Notes: generated by a model not told the origin, from the letters alone. Shown: positions 7,747 to 14,525, numbered from the stretch's first letter. The stretch: DNA of 25,248 nt from SIG701 sp045539595 (GCA_045539595.1 JAZQFQ010000034.1:1-25248); one strand, 5' to 3'. Program-made: numbers and translations.

Positions 7747-9243
7747 TTACTCTCTGCCGATGGATGCCAGGTCGTCGAAGTCCTTCTGGATCAGACCGGG
7801 AACGGCCTTACCCATACGGTTGTAAGCACTGGTCTTGGGGATTCTGTTGGCCAGCACGGCGCTGTCACCAACGCCGAGCATATTGTTCCAGTTGCCTACG
7901 TATCCGATATCGAAGCACTTGTTGGCGTAGATGATATCCAGCATATCACCGGAATCGGAGTCCTGTGCGTAACGACGCTTCAGCATTCTGTCCTTAAAGG
8001 TGGGGGACAGGGTCTCGCGGCCTTCGTAGGAGAAGTATTCCATCATGTAACCGATATCGGCGGCATCGGTCTTGGTGTTGGGGATACCGATCATAGCGCA
8101 CTGAGGATCCAGGGTGTGGTAGTAGCGATCCTGGTCGGAGTTCCACTTAGGCATGGGCAGGATACCGAACTCGTCTTCCATGTCCGCAAACTCGGTGATA
8201 ACCAGAGAGCCGCCGATGGTGAACAGGTGCTTACCGGCTGCGAAGAGGCTGCGGGCATAGGTGAAGCGGTTGCTGTAGCCGGCGAAGTCGGTGAACTTGT
8301 GGATATCGATGGTCAGGCCATCCTCGATCAAGAGACCGGCAACGGTTTCTACCTTGGTAACCGCTTCGGAATTCTGCATGAAGGAGTAAACGGGCAGACC
8401 GTTCTCGTCGATGGTAGCATAGCGCTCGCCCATAGCGATCATCAGGGTGTTGAACTGACCGCTCTCACGGAAGAATCCAACGATGTCCTCGGTATCTACG
8501 GAACCGCCGCCGTCTACGTCATTCTTAACGTCGCGGCACATCTGAGCGAATTTTTCCAGCGTCCACTGATTGTTGCGAACCAGCTCATAGGGGCTTTCCA
8601 GGTCGTTGGCAGCCGCCAGGGTCTTGTTGAAGTACAGAGCGCGGGTGCAGCGATCGTCTACCGTGGTGAAATCACCGGCGGTGTAGAACATACGGTTGGC
8701 TACGTCCAGCTGCTCGTTGGCGTTCTGGTCCCACCACTCGTTGGACAGATCGATGGTAGAGATCTCTCTCAGATCCAGCAGGTTACCTGCCTTGGCGCCG
8801 GGCCACATGGTGTTCCACGCATCGAGAACCACATCATACTGATCCAGACCGCCGGAAACCAGGCTGGCCACATCGGTCATGGGGTTCTGGACACTGGTGT
8901 ACTCTACACCGAAGTTATACTTGGTGAGACAGTCCTGAACACGCTTGTAAACAGCGTTTTCAAAGGGATCGGCCTGCTCAGTCTCCATCCAGATATCGGA
9001 GGTCTGATAGTAACCGAAGTTTCTCTCTTCGTTGATACCGATGATGCGGAGGTTGGTGCCGCCGAAATCGGTCTTGTCCAGAACCAGACCGGTCTCCTCG
9101 GGAGCGGTAGTGTCGGTGCTCGAGCCGGAATCGGAAACGGCGGGGTTGTCGGGATTGTCCGGGGTTTCCTTATCACAGGAAGCGAAAACCGGTGCCAGCA
9201 TCAAAGCGGCCAAAAGAAGCGCGAGAATTTTCTTTGCGTTCAT
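7747..9243 (-). CDS. Extracellular solute-binding lipoprotein, array copy 4
   Basis: A 498-residue paralog, first in the direction of transcription. The signal peptide MNAKKILALLLAALMLAPVFAS precedes lipidated Cys23, followed by an acidic linker to about residue 52. Family blocks are SGGLDQYD (130-137), EWWDQNAN (169-176), YFNKTLAAAND (204-214) and an EF-hand-like loop DVDGGGSVDTED (242-253). It is closest to copy 3 through the middle, but its N-terminal region (YYQTSDIW, DPFENA) is closer to copy 1. It is monocistronic, with its own promoter (9292-9320) and terminator (7707-7733). The Shine-Dalgarno sequence sits in the loop of a perfect 8-bp hairpin directly before the start codon, which may modulate translation. 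Confidence 0.9.
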   Translation of the reverse strand: MNAKKILALLLAALMLAPVFASCDKETPDNPDNPAVSDSGSSTDTTAPEETGLVLDKTDFGGTNLRIIGINEERNFGYYQTSDIWMETEQADPFENAVYKRVQDCLTKYNFGVEYTSVQNPMTDVASLVSGGLDQYDVVLDAWNTMWPGAKAGNLLDLREISTIDLSNEWWDQNANEQLDVANRMFYTAGDFTTVDDRCTRALYFNKTLAAANDLESPYELVRNNQWTLEKFAQMCRDVKNDVDGGGSVDTEDIVGFFRESGQFNTLMIAMGERYATIDENGLPVYSFMQNSEAVTKVETVAGLLIEDGLTIDIHKFTDFAGYSNRFTYARSLFAAGKHLFTIGGSLVITEFADMEDEFGILPMPKWNSDQDRYYHTLDPQCAMIGIPNTKTDAADIGYMMEYFSYEGRETLSPTFKDRMLKRRYAQDSDSGDMLDIIYANKCFDIGYVGNWNNMLGVGDSAVLANRIPKTSAYNRMGKAVPGLIQKDFDDLASIGRE

Positions 9244-9244
9244 G

Positions 9245-9266
9245 ATAAAATCCTTTCTGATTTTAT
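9245..9266 (-). promoter_or_regulatory. Hairpin presenting the ribosome binding site of copy 4
   Basis: On the minus strand ATAAAATC and GATTTTAT form a perfect 8-bp stem around the loop AGAAAG. The Shine-Dalgarno AGAAAGGA runs from the loop into the 3' arm, and the ATG follows one base later. None of the other three leaders has this perfect arrangement. Confidence 0.5.
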
Positions 9267-9291
9267 AAATCTATAGTTGATAGACATACTA

Positions 9292-9320
9292 ATTATAGCA
9301 AAAGTAGAGAAAACAATCAA
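9292..9320 (-). promoter_or_regulatory. Sigma-A promoter of lipoprotein copy 4
   Basis: Minus strand: TTGATT (9320-9315), 17-bp spacer, TATAAT (9297-9292), with TTGC before the -10 box. The predicted leader is about 42 nt. Confidence 0.88.
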
Positions 9321-9348
9321 CAAGCCGTTTATTTGACCAAACGAAAAT

Positions 9349-9375
9349 ACATGTTTATATGGAAAAATTACATGT
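9349..9375. promoter_or_regulatory. Paired ACATGT palindromes, possible operator
   Basis: Two copies of TACATGT (9348-9354 and 9369-9375), each containing the palindrome ACATGT, are spaced exactly 21 bp apart, about two helical turns. They lie in the AT-rich region between the divergent copy 4 and HAD phosphatase promoters. The motifs are short, so chance is possible. A further small palindrome, TGGAATAATTCCA, follows at 9380-9392. Confidence 0.3.
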
Positions 9376-9443
9376 GGCGTGGAATAATTCCATCAATGTG
9401 TGATTATTAAACAGTGTAGTGAAATAAATTTCCTTTTGCGGGG

Positions 9444-9472
9444 TTGTACGGGGAAGGATTCCGTGGTACAAT
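9444..9472 (+). promoter_or_regulatory. Sigma-A promoter of the HAD phosphatase gene
   Basis: TTGTAC (9444-9449), 17-bp spacer, TACAAT (9467-9472). Transcription would begin near 9479, directly at the hairpin CCCCC-GCAA-GGGGG (9482-9495), which would then form the very 5' end of the mRNA. Confidence 0.78.
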
Positions 9473-9524
9473 AGAAAAAGCCCCCCGCAAGGGGGATACA
9501 TCACGAAAAAATGAGGATAGACAC

Positions 9525-10181
9525 ATGAAATATAAAGCCGTCATCTGGGATCTGGACGGAACGCTTCTGAATACTTTGCAGGATCTGGCATCCGCGGTGA
9601 ATCATTCGCTGGAAGCCTTTGGCCTTCCCCTCCGGTCGGTGGAGGAGGTCCGCACCTTCGTGGGAAACGGCATCCGGAAGCTGATCGACCGATCCGTGCC
9701 CGCGGGAACGGATCCCGCTACGGCGGACGGGGTGTTTGGAGAATTCCGCACCTATTATGCCGCCCACTGCAGCGATACCACCGCCCCCTACGAGGGGATT
9801 CCGGGATTGCTGGCCGATCTGGCCCGGGCGGGGGTGAAGATGGCCATCGTCTCCAATAAAGCGGATTTTGCCGTGCAGGATCTGACCCGCCATTATTTTG
9901 GGGATAAGATCGCCGTGGCCGTGGGCGCCCGGGAGGATATGCCCAAAAAGCCCGCCCCGGATATGGTGGAATACGCCCTGACCGCCCTGGGCATCACCAA
10001 AGGGGAGGCCGTGTACGTGGGCGATTCCGAGGTGGACGTGATCACGGCCCGGAATACCGGCATGGATTGCCTGTCCGTCGCGTGGGGATTCCGCTCCGAG
10101 GAGATCCTCCGGGCCGCCGGCGCGACGACGATCCTCCGTACTCCGCAGGAGTTGAAAACCGCCGTGCTGGGTGATATATAA
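9525..10181 (+). CDS. gph: HAD-superfamily phosphatase, phosphoglycolate phosphatase-like
   Basis: A 218-residue HAD subfamily IA hydrolase. Family members remove phosphate from small metabolites such as 2-phosphoglycolate in the cytoplasm. All four HAD motifs are visible: WDLDGT with nucleophile Asp9 and acid/base Asp11, the Ser of IVSNKAD, the Lys of MPKKPAPD, and the acidic pair in YVGDSEVDV. The helical cap follows motif I (LNTLQDLASAVNHSLEAFG), as usual for Gph. The frame is open from 9444, but the ATG at 9525 is the start: GAGGA lies seven bases upstream, and the promoter occupies the region before it. The gene is monocistronic, with a terminator at 10339-10368. The exact substrate cannot be read from the sequence; pyrophosphatase PpaX is the main alternative. 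Confidence 0.85.
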   Translation: MKYKAVIWDLDGTLLNTLQDLASAVNHSLEAFGLPLRSVEEVRTFVGNGIRKLIDRSVPAGTDPATADGVFGEFRTYYAAHCSDTTAPYEGIPGLLADLARAGVKMAIVSNKADFAVQDLTRHYFGDKIAVAVGAREDMPKKPAPDMVEYALTALGITKGEAVYVGDSEVDVITARNTGMDCLSVAWGFRSEEILRAAGATTILRTPQELKTAVLGDI

Positions 10182-10200
10182 AGTTTTTGCGGAGCTTTTC

Positions 10201-10304
10201 CGAGTTCGCATCACGAACTCGCCTAAAGCGACCGTATTTTCCGTGGCGTTTCTTTTTGATAACTTTTTCTTTGCGCGGTGGCCACAAAGAAAAAGCGGCA
10301 AACG
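10201..10304. repeat. Dispersed palindromic repeat, copy B, with adjacent hairpin
   Basis: CGAGTTCG (10201-10208) pairs with CGAACTCG (10214-10221). It is followed by the repeat also seen at 1-60: CTTTTTCTTTG (10263-10273) pairing with CAAAGAAAAAG (10285-10295) around an 11-nt loop. The homologous part spans about 10244-10304. It lies between the HAD gene and its terminator, so it would be transcribed as a structured 3' UTR. Confidence 0.7.
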
Positions 10305-10338
10305 AGTTCGTTTGCCTGAATGGCTGCACACCATACAA

Positions 10339-10368
10339 AAAACCGATCTGTAAACACAGACCGGTTTT
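10339..10368. terminator. Bidirectional intrinsic terminator (HAD gene and dxs)
   Basis: AAAACCG and TCTGT pair with ACAGA and CGGTTTT around a 4-nt loop, with one A/C mismatch in the stem. A T tract (CTTTTTTTT) follows on the plus strand, and an A run precedes the stem, which serves the minus-strand dxs transcript ending at 10375. Confidence 0.88.
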
Positions 10369-10374
10369 CTTTTT

Positions 10375-12225
10375 TTAAAATTCGCTTTCCCGTACCATGC
10401 CCGCCGCATCCAGCGACAAAGCGGCCAGCAGAGAGGCCGCATCCCCGTGGGGAACGAAATCGTCGGCGGCCAGAATCTTCACCCGTACATCCGTCCCCGA
10501 TTCGGCCAGGATGGCGGCGATCGCCTCACCGATGCCGCCCCGGCGCATGCCCTCCTCCACGATCAGACAGCGCTTGGCCCCGTCCATGGCGGATCGGATG
10601 TCCCCCGCATTAAGCGGATACAGCCTGGCAAGACGGATCACCCGCACCGGGCGGGATGCCGCCAACTCTTCCGCCGCCCGCAGCGCCTCGTGAGCGATCC
10701 GGCCGTAGGTCAGGATCACCAGCGGCTCGCCCCCGATGTTTCCCGGAAAATCGGCGGCGCAGATGTCATCCGACAACGCCCGCCAGAGGGAGCGATCGTA
10801 TTCGATCTCGCACCCCCGGGGGTAGCGGATTACGCTGACCGCGTCGGATGTGAGTGCCCGGGTAAGATGGTCGTCCAATTCCGCATAGGATTCCGGGGCG
10901 AATACCTCCACCCCGGGGATGGGGGTGAACAGCCCCACGTCAAATAGCCCCTGATGGGTGGTGCCGTCCCCGGGCACAATGCCGCACCGATCGAGAGCCA
11001 GCACCACAGGCAGCTTCTGCAAAGCGCAGTCGTGCAGCACCTGATCGAAGCTCCGCTGGGCGAAGGTGGAGTAGATGGCCGCTACAGGCCGCATGCCGCC
11101 CCGGGCCAGCCCCGCGGCAAAACTGACCGCGTGCTCCTCCGCAATGCCCACATCGTAAAACCGATGGGGATATCGCTCCGCAAAGGGAGCCAGCCCCGTT
11201 CCGTCCCGCATGGCGGCGGTAATGGCGCAAAGCCGACCGTCTTTTTCCGCCAATCGGCATAGGGATTCCCCGAAAGCGTCGGAGAAGGTCCTCTTCTTCG
11301 GCACCTCGCCGATGCCCACGGCGGGATCAAAGGGGGATACGGCGTGATACCGCTCCGGATGGGCCTCGGCCGGGGCGTATCCCCGCCCCTTCCTTGTGAT
11401 CACATGCACAATGCAGGGCACATCACACCCCATGGCCTCCCGGAATACGTATTCCAGGGTGTCCTCCCGACTGCCGTCCACAGGGCCCAGATACTCCAGC
11501 CCCAGATTCTCAAAGATGTTCTTTTTGTTCAGCGTCCGCTTGATGAATTCCTTCACGCCGATGGCACAGCGGATCACGCCCCGCCCCAGAACGGGAATCC
11601 GGGCGCAGATCTTGTGCACCGTGTGCTTGAAGGAAAAATAGCCCCGGCTCAGGCGGATCTTTGTGAAATAATCGGACAGCGCCCCCACGTTTTTGGAGAT
11701 GGACATCTCGTTGTCGTTGAGGACGATGAGCAGCTTCAGCCCCCGCTTCGCGCAGTTCTGGAGCGCCTCGTACACCATGCCGCAGCCGAAGGATGCGTCG
11801 CCGATCACGGCCACCACCCAGGCATCCCGGCCCGCTTGCCGGTTGGCCTCCGCCATGCCGATGGCGCAGGAGAGGGCCGGACCGGAGTGACCGGCGGAGA
11901 GGGGATCGTATTCGCTTTCCTCCCGACGGGGGAATCCGGACATGCCGCCGTACTTGCGCAGATCGGCAAATCCTGCCCGGCGACCGGTCAGAATCTTGTG
12001 GGCGTAGCACTGATGGCCCACATCAAAAAAGATGGCGTCCCGGGGCGCGTCAAAGACCCGATGGAGGGCCACCGTCGTCTCCACAATGCCCAGATTGGAC
12101 GCCAGATGACCGCCGTTTTTTGCGACGGCGGTGAGGATCTCTTCCCGGATCTCCCCGCACAGGGCGGTGATCTCCGCGGAATTCAGCTGTTTTATATCGG
12201 CGGGGGATGCGATCTTTTCTATCAT
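10375..12225 (-). CDS. dxs: 1-deoxy-D-xylulose-5-phosphate synthase
   Basis: A 616-residue thiamine-diphosphate enzyme that condenses pyruvate and glyceraldehyde 3-phosphate to DXP, the first step of the MEP isoprenoid pathway and a source for thiamine and pyridoxal. Visible motifs are GHLASNLG (39-46, His40), DVGHQCYAHK (68-77), the TPP/Mg site GDAS...N (142-145, Asn170), Glu363 in GIAEEH, YSTFAQRSFDQ (385-395) and GDGTTHQG (419-426), in the order typical of DXS. The canonical GDG of the TPP site reads GDA, and GHSST reads GHSGP, so it belongs to a divergent DXS branch. It is slightly shorter than most homologs but complete. The ribosome binding site GGAGG is seven bases before the ATG. It starts 28 nt after the TIM-barrel gene and is probably the last gene of that operon. 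Confidence 0.9.
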   Translation of the reverse strand: MIEKIASPADIKQLNSAEITALCGEIREEILTAVAKNGGHLASNLGIVETTVALHRVFDAPRDAIFFDVGHQCYAHKILTGRRAGFADLRKYGGMSGFPRREESEYDPLSAGHSGPALSCAIGMAEANRQAGRDAWVVAVIGDASFGCGMVYEALQNCAKRGLKLLIVLNDNEMSISKNVGALSDYFTKIRLSRGYFSFKHTVHKICARIPVLGRGVIRCAIGVKEFIKRTLNKKNIFENLGLEYLGPVDGSREDTLEYVFREAMGCDVPCIVHVITRKGRGYAPAEAHPERYHAVSPFDPAVGIGEVPKKRTFSDAFGESLCRLAEKDGRLCAITAAMRDGTGLAPFAERYPHRFYDVGIAEEHAVSFAAGLARGGMRPVAAIYSTFAQRSFDQVLHDCALQKLPVVLALDRCGIVPGDGTTHQGLFDVGLFTPIPGVEVFAPESYAELDDHLTRALTSDAVSVIRYPRGCEIEYDRSLWRALSDDICAADFPGNIGGEPLVILTYGRIAHEALRAAEELAASRPVRVIRLARLYPLNAGDIRSAMDGAKRCLIVEEGMRRGGIGEAIAAILAESGTDVRVKILAADDFVPHGDAASLLAALSLDAAGMVRESEF

Positions 12226-12253
12226 ATCGTTTCCTCCATGTGGCGTTTTGGAA

Positions 12254-13138
12254 TCAGCCCCCCAGACGGCGGCATTCTTCCTCGTATACCGCGCTGAGAC
12301 GCTGTGCCCGGGCGTAGGCCTCCTTCATGAAGCGGGCCTCGCCCCATTCGGCATAAACGGGGATTTGCTCGCACACATCCCGTCCCCGCTTCACTTCCAG
12401 CGTCAAAGGACCCCGGTAGCCGCTCGCCGCCAGATCCCGCATGGCCGCATCCCAGTCCCGGATGCCGTCGAAGGGGAGAAAATGGGTGTCACAGCGGGTG
12501 TTGGGAATCGGTCCCATGGTCTTGCCCCGGTTGTCGTGGAGATGGGTGCAGAGGATGCGTCCCTTGGCCTGCTTCGGCCAGTTCACATCGGGGGTGTAGG
12601 CCTGGTTGTGGCCCGCATCCCAGCAAACGCCCGCCAGATCCGCGGGGATGTTTTCCAGAAGATAGGCCAGATGGCTGGGGACCTCCATGGTCTCCAAAGC
12701 CATTTTTATCCCCACAGAGCGGCAGTATTCCGCCACAATGCCGAAATTTTCGGCCCCGGCCGGGGTGGGCGCGGGCATGGTGGGGGCAAAGGTGGGATGA
12801 ACCACCAGATAAGGCGCGCCCGTGTGCTCCGCCACTTCGCGGGCACAGCGGCACAAAAGATCCCGATAGGTCACGGCGGCGTCACTGCTTTCCCACATGA
12901 CGCCGATGCCCAGATCGGTAAACGGCGTGGGGTACAGCGGCGCGTGCACGGAGTAAACCGGCACGTTTTGTTCCTTTATATACTTGGCCTGGCGGTAGAA
13001 TTTCTCGCGGTCTTCCTCCGTCTCTCCCCAGACCATGCTTACGTTGTCAAATCCTGCCTCCAGCACATTGTGGATGCGTTCCTCAATTTTGGTGCCAAAT
13101 GCGGTGTTCAGGGCAATGCCCCATTCAGTCTTTGCCAT
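12254..13138 (-). CDS. TIM-barrel sugar phosphate isomerase/epimerase-like protein
   Basis: A 294-residue protein of the xylose isomerase-like TIM-barrel (AP endonuclease family 2) fold. Likely metal ligands are visible at strand ends: Glu149 (MALETME), Asp174 and His177 (CWDAGH), His199 and His201 (CTHLHDN) and Glu248 (LTLEV). His65 (SVHAP) and His114 (VVHPT) also fit the family. Such proteins isomerise or epimerise sugars or inositol derivatives in the cytoplasm; the substrate here is unknown. The start codon overlaps the end of the upstream HAD gene by 14 nt, which suggests translational coupling, and GGAGG lies 12 nt before it. The pairing with a HAD phosphatase hints at a small sugar-phosphate salvage or repair step, which is inference. 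A role as an endonuclease (Nfo) is less likely, as the DNA-repair signatures are absent. Confidence 0.8.
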   Translation of the reverse strand: MAKTEWGIALNTAFGTKIEERIHNVLEAGFDNVSMVWGETEEDREKFYRQAKYIKEQNVPVYSVHAPLYPTPFTDLGIGVMWESSDAAVTYRDLLCRCAREVAEHTGAPYLVVHPTFAPTMPAPTPAGAENFGIVAEYCRSVGIKMALETMEVPSHLAYLLENIPADLAGVCWDAGHNQAYTPDVNWPKQAKGRILCTHLHDNRGKTMGPIPNTRCDTHFLPFDGIRDWDAAMRDLAASGYRGPLTLEVKRGRDVCEQIPVYAEWGEARFMKEAYARAQRLSAVYEEECRRLGG

Positions 13139-13781
13139 ACAGTATGATTTCCTCCAGATGTTGCGGTGTGGATGCCAGGGCGATGGCGCCCGCCTCGGTC
13201 AATTCCCCGGCGGAGCCGTAGCCCCAGAGCACGCCCACCGTGCTTATATTGTGTGTGTTCGCGCCCGTCACGTCGTGATGACGGTCGCCTATCATAATGC
13301 AGTCCCCGGGATCCTGTCCCGTTGCCTGCAGAACGTACGCGATGACGGCGGCCTTCGTGCCGCGGATCTGCTCCATGTCGCTGCCGCCCACAAAATCAAA
13401 ATAGGACGACAGGGCGAAATGCTCCAGAATCCGGACGGCAAATGCCTCCGGCTTGGACGTGGCCAGAAGCAGGGATTTCCCCGCGTTTTTCAGATGAGTG
13501 AGCATCTCGGGAATGCCGGCGTATACTTCGTTTTCAAATATGCCCGTCTCGGCGAAATATTCCCGGTACAGCCCCATGGCGTGCCGCGCTTCCTCCGGGG
13601 TCAGATGAAACCGCTCCCCCAAAGCATCCAGCAGCGGCGGCCCGATGAAGGAGTACAACTCCTCCCTTGGCGGCGCATCGATGCCCATGCGAGAGAGGGC
13701 ATACAGAATGGAGTTCGTGATGCCCAGCCCGGGATCGGTGATGGTCCCGTCCAGGTCAAATAAGATCACGCTTTTTCTCAT
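13125..13781 (-). CDS. HAD-superfamily phosphatase (subfamily IA)
   Basis: A 218-residue HAD hydrolase with a helical cap, the same length as the HAD protein at 9525-10181 but clearly different in sequence. Motif I is FDLDGT (Asp9 and Asp11), motif II LATSKPEAF, motif III the Lys of RGTKAA, and motif IV MIGDRHHDVTGA. The segment DPGLGITNSILYALSRMGI resembles phosphatases annotated as phosphoglycolate phosphatase or 5'-nucleotidase; the natural substrate is not known. GGGAG lies seven bases before the ATG at 13781. The 3' end overlaps the TIM-barrel gene by 14 nt. No clear promoter was found directly upstream, so it may be read from the Nudix promoter through the repeat at 13854-13947. Confidence 0.85.
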   Translation of the reverse strand: MRKSVILFDLDGTITDPGLGITNSILYALSRMGIDAPPREELYSFIGPPLLDALGERFHLTPEEARHAMGLYREYFAETGIFENEVYAGIPEMLTHLKNAGKSLLLATSKPEAFAVRILEHFALSSYFDFVGGSDMEQIRGTKAAVIAYVLQATGQDPGDCIMIGDRHHDVTGANTHNISTVGVLWGYGSAGELTEAGAIALASTPQHLEEIILYGKD

Positions 13782-13853
13782 GCATTTTCTCCCATCACAT
13801 ATGGTTTGGTTTTACGAAATGGACAGTCGGTGAAGCGGGGACTTCACGTTATC

Positions 13854-13947
13854 CGTAGGGGAGGGGCTTGCCCCTCCCGCACCGTACGGTTTGGATTGTC
13901 TCAACGGGCGGATATGCGAGTTCCCGGAACGGGAAGTCGACCCTACG
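13854..13947. repeat. Small MITE-like element with terminal inverted repeats
   Basis: A 94-bp non-coding element bounded by CGTAGGG (13854-13860) and CCCTACG (13941-13947). Inside are GGGAGGGG (13859-13866) pairing with CCCCTCCC (13871-13878) and a second hairpin TTCCC-GGAAC-GGGAA. A further small hairpin (GTGAAG/CTTCAC, 13830-13847) lies just outside. There is no open frame. It fits the GTAGGG...CCCTAC type of miniature element often seen between genes in Clostridia. Confidence 0.55.
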
Positions 13948-13973
13948 AGGTGGGCGTAATTTTCCGCCTGCCC

Positions 13974-14525
13974 TCACCGCATCTCCATCCACAACTTCGC
14001 CCGCAGAATGCCCAGCTGGGTCTTGCCGTCGGGGATCTCTCCCCGGGCTACCATGGTCACCGCCTCCGCTATCGGGATCTTGCGGAGGCGCAAAAATTCA
14101 TCCTCGTCGGGATGACACTCGCCCGGGTGCAGCCCCGTGGCCAGATACATGTTGATGTCCTCTGAAATCAGCGCCGGACAGCCGAAATACTTGCCCAGAT
14201 CGATCATATGGTCCGCCGTGTAGCCCGTCTCCTCGGATAACTCCCGCCGGGCGGCCGCCGGACGGTCCGTCTCGCCTGCCTCCAGTTTGCCCGCCGGGAT
14301 CTCCAGCAGCACCCGGCCCATGGCGTAGCGGAACTGCTCCACGAAAATGATCTCCCCCGCCTCGGTCACCGGCACCACGCATACCGCGCCCCGGTGCCAT
14401 GCCACCTCCCGGATGGACGTGCCGCCGCTTGGCAGACGGACGGTGTCCTTCGTCACGTGCAGTACGACCCCGTCGTAGATCTCTTTTCGGTCGATGCAGA
14501 TCTCCCGCATTTCTTCGTTGGTCAT
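13974..14525 (-). CDS. Nudix hydrolase, ADP-ribose pyrophosphatase-like
   Basis: A 183-residue Nudix enzyme, probably cleaving ADP-ribose or another nucleoside diphosphate sugar to AMP and a sugar phosphate. The complete Nudix box lies at residues 79-101: G79...E85, then R93-E94-L-S-E97-E98-x-G100. The preceding VEQFRYAMGRVLLEIPAG is typical of ADP-ribose pyrophosphatases of the NudF type. The frame is open nine codons further upstream, but the ATG at 14525 is preferred because AGAAAGGA lies at the right distance from it. Its promoter is at 14562-14590, divergent from that of rimP. It is separated from the HAD gene by 192 nt containing a miniature repeat and no obvious terminator. Confidence 0.87.
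   Translation of the reverse strand: MTNEEMREICIDRKEIYDGVVLHVTKDTVRLPSGGTSIREVAWHRGAVCVVPVTEAGEIIFVEQFRYAMGRVLLEIPAGKLEAGETDRPAAARRELSEETGYTADHMIDLGKYFGCPALISEDINMYLATGLHPGECHPDEDEFLRLRKIPIAEAVTMVARGEIPDGKTQLGILRAKLWMEMR

Noticed and set aside
2581..9243. Dockerin modules, that is, cellulosome components.
   Set aside because: Only one calcium-loop-like segment is present per protein, in the middle of a binding-protein fold, with no paired repeat at a terminus.
2944..9276. Long open frames antisense to the four lipoprotein genes (up to about 530 codons), with Gly/Val/His/Gln-rich products.
   Set aside because: They mirror the codon bias of the real genes, lack ribosome binding sites and domains, and recur because the lipoprotein genes are paralogs.
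13782..13853. Promoter for the HAD-isomerase-dxs genes just upstream of 13781.
   Set aside because: Candidate TTCACC and TAAAAC boxes are only 14 bp apart, too close for sigma-A.
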